From Panorpa germanica (Eukaryota; Arthropoda; Insecta; Mecoptera; Panorpidae): a stretch of DNA of 64,000 bases. Every line of letters starts with the position of its first letter. Within the stretch, counting starts at the first letter, position 1. A program made the translations under genes and the position numbers. The notes under the pieces were generated by a model. It did no database searches and had not been told where the DNA came from. It was given only the letters and a program-made list of their open reading frames with translations. The stretch spans positions 1,178,001 through 1,242,000 of the forward strand of contig OY783203.1 of NCBI GenBank assembly GCA_963678705.1, read 5' to 3'. Positions 59,862-64,000 of the stretch are shown here, in pieces.

Positions 59862-61241
59862 AGGTCACCAAAGTTAGCCCCTCAAAAATATTTTTTTTTT
59901 CTATTTTCGACTTTTTTTCTATTAATTCGTTTGTTCATCGTTTGTTCTTAATTGTTCGCTGTTAATAATTGTTTGTTCCCCATTTATTTATTTAAAAAAA
60001 ATTAATTAAAAATATATCTTCAAGTTAGCCCCCCTATTGCAATCTTTAATATTTTTCCGTCAATAATGACTCGTAAATATTTATTTTCGATTGTTCGTGC
60101 ATAAAATACATTTGTTCTCTTTCGAAATTACTCATTTTTTGTTTAATTAACTATTTTAATTAGTTGAATGTATGTTTGCAAAATTTGTGTATTGCGCATG
60201 CGTCAACCATACGTTTAAACTTTCTACGCGGTTGTTTTAATCGTGAAAAAAAAAATACAATTTTAAATCCTGAAGGAGCAATTAATTGGTATACAGTTTA
60301 ATTAAAAAAATAAAAAAATAAACTAATAAAATAATAAACTAATAAATAAATAAAAATAAAAAAAAAAATATATTATTCATCATAATTTAATTAACGACCA
60401 AGGACTTTACACATATCATTTAATTATAAATAATTAAATACAAAGTCGCATAGAGGTTATGGTAGCTACGTGGTTGTTTACCGTGAAATAAATGATTTTT
60501 CAGTTCTAAATTTATATATGTAAACATTGAAGCTAAATATGTAAATTATTACAAACAAAACTTTGAAAGTACAGGTAATTTTTACTATAAAAATTAATTT
60601 ATATTAATCACATTAGGCAGAGTATAACGACGATTAGTAGTTTGTTCAGTAAGTAATTGTAACCACTTTAAAAATCTTAATTATTTAAATGCTAATACCT
60701 CTACCTCTACCCTCCATAATAACGACAGATGGGAAGGGATGGAAAAAATGTATTTGGTCTAAAGTTTACGCGTATGCACATTATTTTGTTTATTTTTTTA
60801 ATTAAACTGTATACCAATTAATTGCTCCTTCAGGATTTAAAATTGTATTTTTTTTTTCACGATTAAAACAACCGCGTAGAAAGTTTAAACGTATGGTTGA
60901 CGCATGCGCAATACACAAATTTTGCAAACATACATTCAACTAATTAAAATAGTTAATTAAACAAAAAATGAGTAATTTCGAAAGAGAACAAATGTATTTT
61001 ATGCACGAACAATCGAAAATAAATATTTACGAGTCATTATTGACGGAAAAATATTAAAGATTGCAATAGGGGGGCTAACTTGAAGATATATTTTTAATTA
61101 ATTTTTTTTAAATAAATAAATGGGGAACAAACAATTATTAACAGCGAACAATTAAGAACAAACGATGAACAAACGAATTAATAGAAAAAAAGTCGAAAAT
61201 AGAAAAAAAAAATATTTTTGAGGGGCTAACTTTGGTGACCT
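59862..61241. mobile_element. 1,380-bp palindromic DNA transposon with 453-bp inverted arms
   Basis: The left arm (59862-60314) starts AGGTCACCAAAGTTAGCCCC. The right arm (60789-61241) is its reverse complement over the full 453 bp; in every block I compared, including runs of ten A, eight A and six C, I saw no difference. The 474-bp middle is AT-rich with no open frame of note. The ends are flanked by an exact 9-bp duplication (AACGTAACG). There is no transposase, so it would depend on one supplied elsewhere. Very long inverted ends and a 9-bp duplication fit a non-autonomous Mutator-like (foldback) element. Merlin is an alternative. Arm identity suggests recent insertion or gene conversion between the arms. 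Confidence 0.9.
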
Positions 61242-61250
61242 AACGTAACG
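61242..61250. repeat. Right 9-bp target-site duplication
   Basis: AACGTAACG, identical to the copy at 59853-59861. Together they define the exact ends of the inserted element. Confidence 0.85.
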
Positions 61251-62887
61251 ACCGTTACGGAATATTATACTTAAATTCCTTATATATTTATATCTATAAC
61301 TATATGTATAATTGTGTAGTGAGAATAAAGCTTCCTAGGTATTGTGCTCTGTGTGGCTTCCACAAAATGTTACATTCATTCTCAATTCTTAGAGATAACT
61401 CAAATTTCAGATTCAAGAATTTAAGATACGCCTTGCACATCATGCCATTATTCATTTTGTGCATTTAAACGAGTTAGGTGTTTTGAAATCATTACAATAT
61501 TTCATTATTTAGCAACATTTATTTAACAGTGCATAACATTTGTGATTAAATTTAAAGTTAGCTGTTAACTTCATCGATCTTTCTTCATCGAATTCAATTC
61601 TCCTGCACCGCGGTCACAGAGCACCTATTTCCAGCACCACGGTAGCACTTAAACGCCACTCCCCTGCCCTGAGTGTCACGCCATATTGTTACAGATGTAA
61701 CACTGTATAATATTTATGAAATTTCTTATTTACTACAAATGCGGTAGAATCACTTTGAGGTTGTCTAACATCTTGTAATAGTTTTGCTTTTCCAGAATTT
61801 GAAGTTATTTTTATATCGGAACTTTCAATTGCTATAATCATTGATTAATAAGAATCTGTCAAATTGGAGAGTAGTTTCCAAGGCATCTAGCAATGTTACA
61901 AAGCTTGTGAGTAGTGGACTCCACATGTTTGTTTTTCCCACATACTTCCACATGTTCTTTGACATTTTGACATTTATCTTCGGAGGTGATCCATAAACTA
62001 ACTCGACGTGTCAGTCTAGAGTGAAAATCGGAAATTGTTTACAGATGGCGGTATGGATAAGAGAGAAGCTTAGCCTGAAACAAAAGTTATATGCTAAACC
62101 TTTATAACAGTTCATTTAAGATGGCATTATGGCATGAAGATGTGATGAAGAGCATTTTTATTTGACGTCGTTATGCTGTGCGAAATTCGTTTCGAAATTC
62201 AAATTCAAGTTTGCCTACAGCTGTATTTTATAGGTTTAGGTGTTATCAGAGATCGATTGATTATAGGCTCACATTTACAAGCCCTCAACCATAAAAACTT
62301 ACAACATAGAATCGCAAATAGAATAACATTAAATATATATATATATTTTTTTTCTTTTTGATAACTAAAGATTATTACAATCTGTCCTGCCTATAGGACA
62401 TTCAGTGATAGGTATGTCAAAATAAAATGTCTTGCGCGGGATATGCCCATCGACTCATCCCTCAATTTTAATAGATCCTCGATTCTGTTTATTTGGCTAG
62501 TAGGTCCTGAGGTAACTTCTTTTTTAGTCTGCGTACTGTGGAAATATTGGACATTAGACAGCTGGCCAAATTGTTTATTATTCAGTAAGTTAAGTATTAA
62601 ATATATTAAATGAACATTGTTGTTTTTTTTATTTTTGATTCGGCTTTCTTGTCTAAATATGCCAATTATGTTGTATAAATGAACATTAAATTTGCACATT
62701 ATTAGAAAAAGATATTTAATTATATTTTTTCAATTAATTTAATTTTTATATAAAATACAATAAACATTTTTCGGATTCTCCTTCATATCAAAAGAGAAAT
62801 AATTATTTGCTTAAAACTGGAATTTATAATTTTATATTTATTATAAATATTCACCATTGTATTCATAATTTAAATAACAGATGTTTT
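61251..62887. other. Non-coding stretch upstream of the methyltransferase gene
   Basis: No firm gene is seen. A GC-richer patch at 61600-61685 and a minus-strand frame at 62699-62391 (with SQINRIEDLLKLRDESMG) have no domain I recognise. A diverged SINE-tail-like phrase is at 62250-62335 (CCATAAAAACTTACAACATA). Confidence 0.4.
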
Positions 62888-62980
62888 ATTCTATCAAACT
62901 TTGTTGGCTAATCTCTTTGAACAGTTTGTGAACTGCAGTGTCATTGTTCAAGTCAATTAATCCAACAATTCGGTGAACTG
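62888..62980 (+). other. Possible 5' untranslated exon end with a strong donor; strand uncertain
   Basis: CTG/GTAAGT at 62980/62981 is a strong plus-strand 5' splice site 572 bp before the acceptor of the methyltransferase exon, and the plus frames before it are closed. It could therefore be an untranslated leader exon; its left end is not defined. On the minus strand the same DNA is open from an acceptor-like CCAG to a TAA (about 30 residues, ending FKEISQQSLIE), which could be a terminal exon of another gene. The plus reading fits the neighbour better. Confidence 0.35.
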
Positions 62981-63072
62981 GTAAGTTATACGTTATATTA
63001 GTACCTGCAGAATTAATACAAAATAAGTATTTGAAATGTACTCACTCTCGACTCGACCCGCTGGACCCGCTC

Positions 63073-63234
63073 ACACTCGTTATCCTCAAACCAGTACGAA
63101 TCACATAACGCGATTTACACGCGAATACAGCGCATAATGAGGACGCAGAACACTCGCTGACACTTGTAGAGCGCGTATAATTCGCGCTATAAGAACACGA
63201 GGTAACATACGGTACAACATACGTTAACGAGTGT
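63073..63234. repeat. GC-richer block with short inverted ends
   Basis: ACACTCGTTA at 63073-63082 is inverted as TAACGAGTGT at 63225-63234. Between them lies GC-richer DNA with many GCG/CGC steps and no open frame. It may be a small inverted-repeat element in the leader intron, or simply promoter-like DNA. Confidence 0.3.
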
Positions 63235-63552
63235 CGGTCTTCCTTTGAATCGAGATGTCCTATTCATCCTATATCAATCTGTTTTAGTTTAGATTTGTTT
63301 CGAATAATTTGTTCATTTTATTAAAGATAGACTTTTCCGACCAAAAGATAATACCTTTAAACTGTTTCTAGGTCAGATTTGGTTTATTATTTCTAGTTTT
63401 TGCTTTATAGACTAATTCATTCGATAATTATGGTCAACTTCTTCTTTTTACGTCTTTGGGGCAGCAGAGTTAAGGATCAGCTCTGAGTTGACCGAAATTG
63501 TCAATCGATTGACATATATTGGCACATACATTAAAATAGCGTTTATTTCCAG

Positions 63553-63928
63553 AATTATCCAATATGTATGATGGCAGTGCGTCCATATATGCACCTCCCT
63601 ATATGCATCACGACCCCTTCAGCCCCAAAACCATTAACTTGTTGAAAGACAATTTTAATTTTAACGAAGCAAAGACTCTGTTGTACATGGGATGTGGTAG
63701 TTTTGAAATTTTTAAGAAGATGTATCGCATTATGCCAAAAACTCTTATAAGAATCGTTGTAACAGAGAGAGATGAGAGCCTTAAAAGCAGATACTCCCAA
63801 TTAAATAGCATTATATCATTTAAACAAATGGATATTCTAAGTGAAAATTTTGATACAACAGAAAAATTTGACTGCGTTATGTCAATATTAAGTGTCACTG
63901 CACTAGCATTCTGGGTTGATCAATTTAA
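63553..63928 (+). CDS. SAM-dependent methyltransferase, juvenile hormone acid methyltransferase-like, N-terminal exon
   Basis: The acceptor TTTATTTCCAG precedes 63553 and the donor AA/GTAAGT follows 63928. ATG at 63564 begins MYDGSASIYAPPYMHHDPFS, and 121 codons plus two bases are visible. The class I methyltransferase layout is present: motif I LLYMGCGSF (residues 39-47) for S-adenosylmethionine binding, an acidic post-I strand VVTERD (65-70), MDI (89-91) near the adenine pocket and the FDCVMSILSV strand (102-111). The last segment, just before WVDQF, has the position and form of the F-D-x-V-x-S-x6-W stretch in insect juvenile hormone acid methyltransferases, whose members methylate juvenile hormone acids or farnesoic acid. 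Motif I lacks the third Gly (GCGSF instead of GxGxG), as in several diverged paralogs. The frame is also open back to the acceptor, so an upstream coding exon cannot be excluded. The rest of the gene is beyond the window. Confidence 0.7.
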
Positions 63929-64000
63929 GTAAGTTTGCATGTTACATGTTTTGTCTTTTTCATAGAATGAAACACTAGCGTCAAAGTATACTAAATTGAT

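Noticed and set aside
62391..62699. Minus-strand 102-codon frame, considered as a gene
   Set aside because: The first half is low-complexity Asn/Lys, there is no recognisable domain, and the length is within chance. It is kept only as a note in the intergenic entry.
1..64000. CRISPR arrays, bacterial operons, rRNA genes, phage or plasmid features
   Set aside because: None is present. Spliced genes, SINEs and MITEs show that this is eukaryotic nuclear DNA.

Overview
This window reads as a gene-poor, strongly AT-rich piece of an insect nuclear genome. I think it is most likely a moth or butterfly. The evidence is spliced genes with canonical GT-AG introns, a TATA-driven serine-protease-homolog gene, a methyltransferase exon resembling juvenile hormone acid methyltransferase, many copies of one tRNA-derived SINE, and LINE and MITE remnants. 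The order-level guess is inference; no diagnostic marker gene is present.

Three protein-coding loci are well supported. (1) At 45640-46450 (+) lie the last two coding exons of a Pro/Ser/Gln-rich protein; its 5' exons lie outside the window or could not be seen. (2) At 53719-55936 (+) is a complete six-exon secreted S1 serine protease homolog of 256 residues, with a TATA box and a poly(A) signal. Its catalytic His is Ser and its catalytic Ser is Cys. (3) At 63553-63928 (+) is the first visible coding exon of a class I SAM-methyltransferase-like gene that runs off the right edge. A minus-strand, GC-rich, Cys-containing terminal exon at 42392-42584 is a good but unidentified candidate.

The left 45 kb is intergenic or intronic. 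It is AT-rich and scattered with SINE copies (about 3.4, 5.2, 7.4, 11.3-11.9, 14.6, 19.6, 22.1, 33.2, 38.6 and 39.0 kb, plus one at 55.4 kb inside the protease-homolog gene). It also holds smaller dispersed repeats, a LINE 3' end (33.4-33.6 kb), a broken LINE RNase H domain (39.9-40.5 kb) and a few GC-richer islands that may be exons or regulatory DNA (8.1, 20.0, 22.8, 24.8, 31.2 and 34.0 kb). Between 46.5 and 53.6 kb I see no gene. The right part (56-63 kb) holds a cluster of GCCAT (Pho/YY1-type) motifs at 57.5-57.9 kb and a long (TA)n tract at 59.6 kb. Next to the tract is a 1,380-bp palindromic transposable element with two 453-bp, apparently identical inverted arms and a 9-bp target duplication.

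The genes show no sign of acting together. The window looks like an ordinary insect gene desert shaped by small non-autonomous elements. The most notable items are the twice-substituted protease homolog and the large, apparently young palindromic element.
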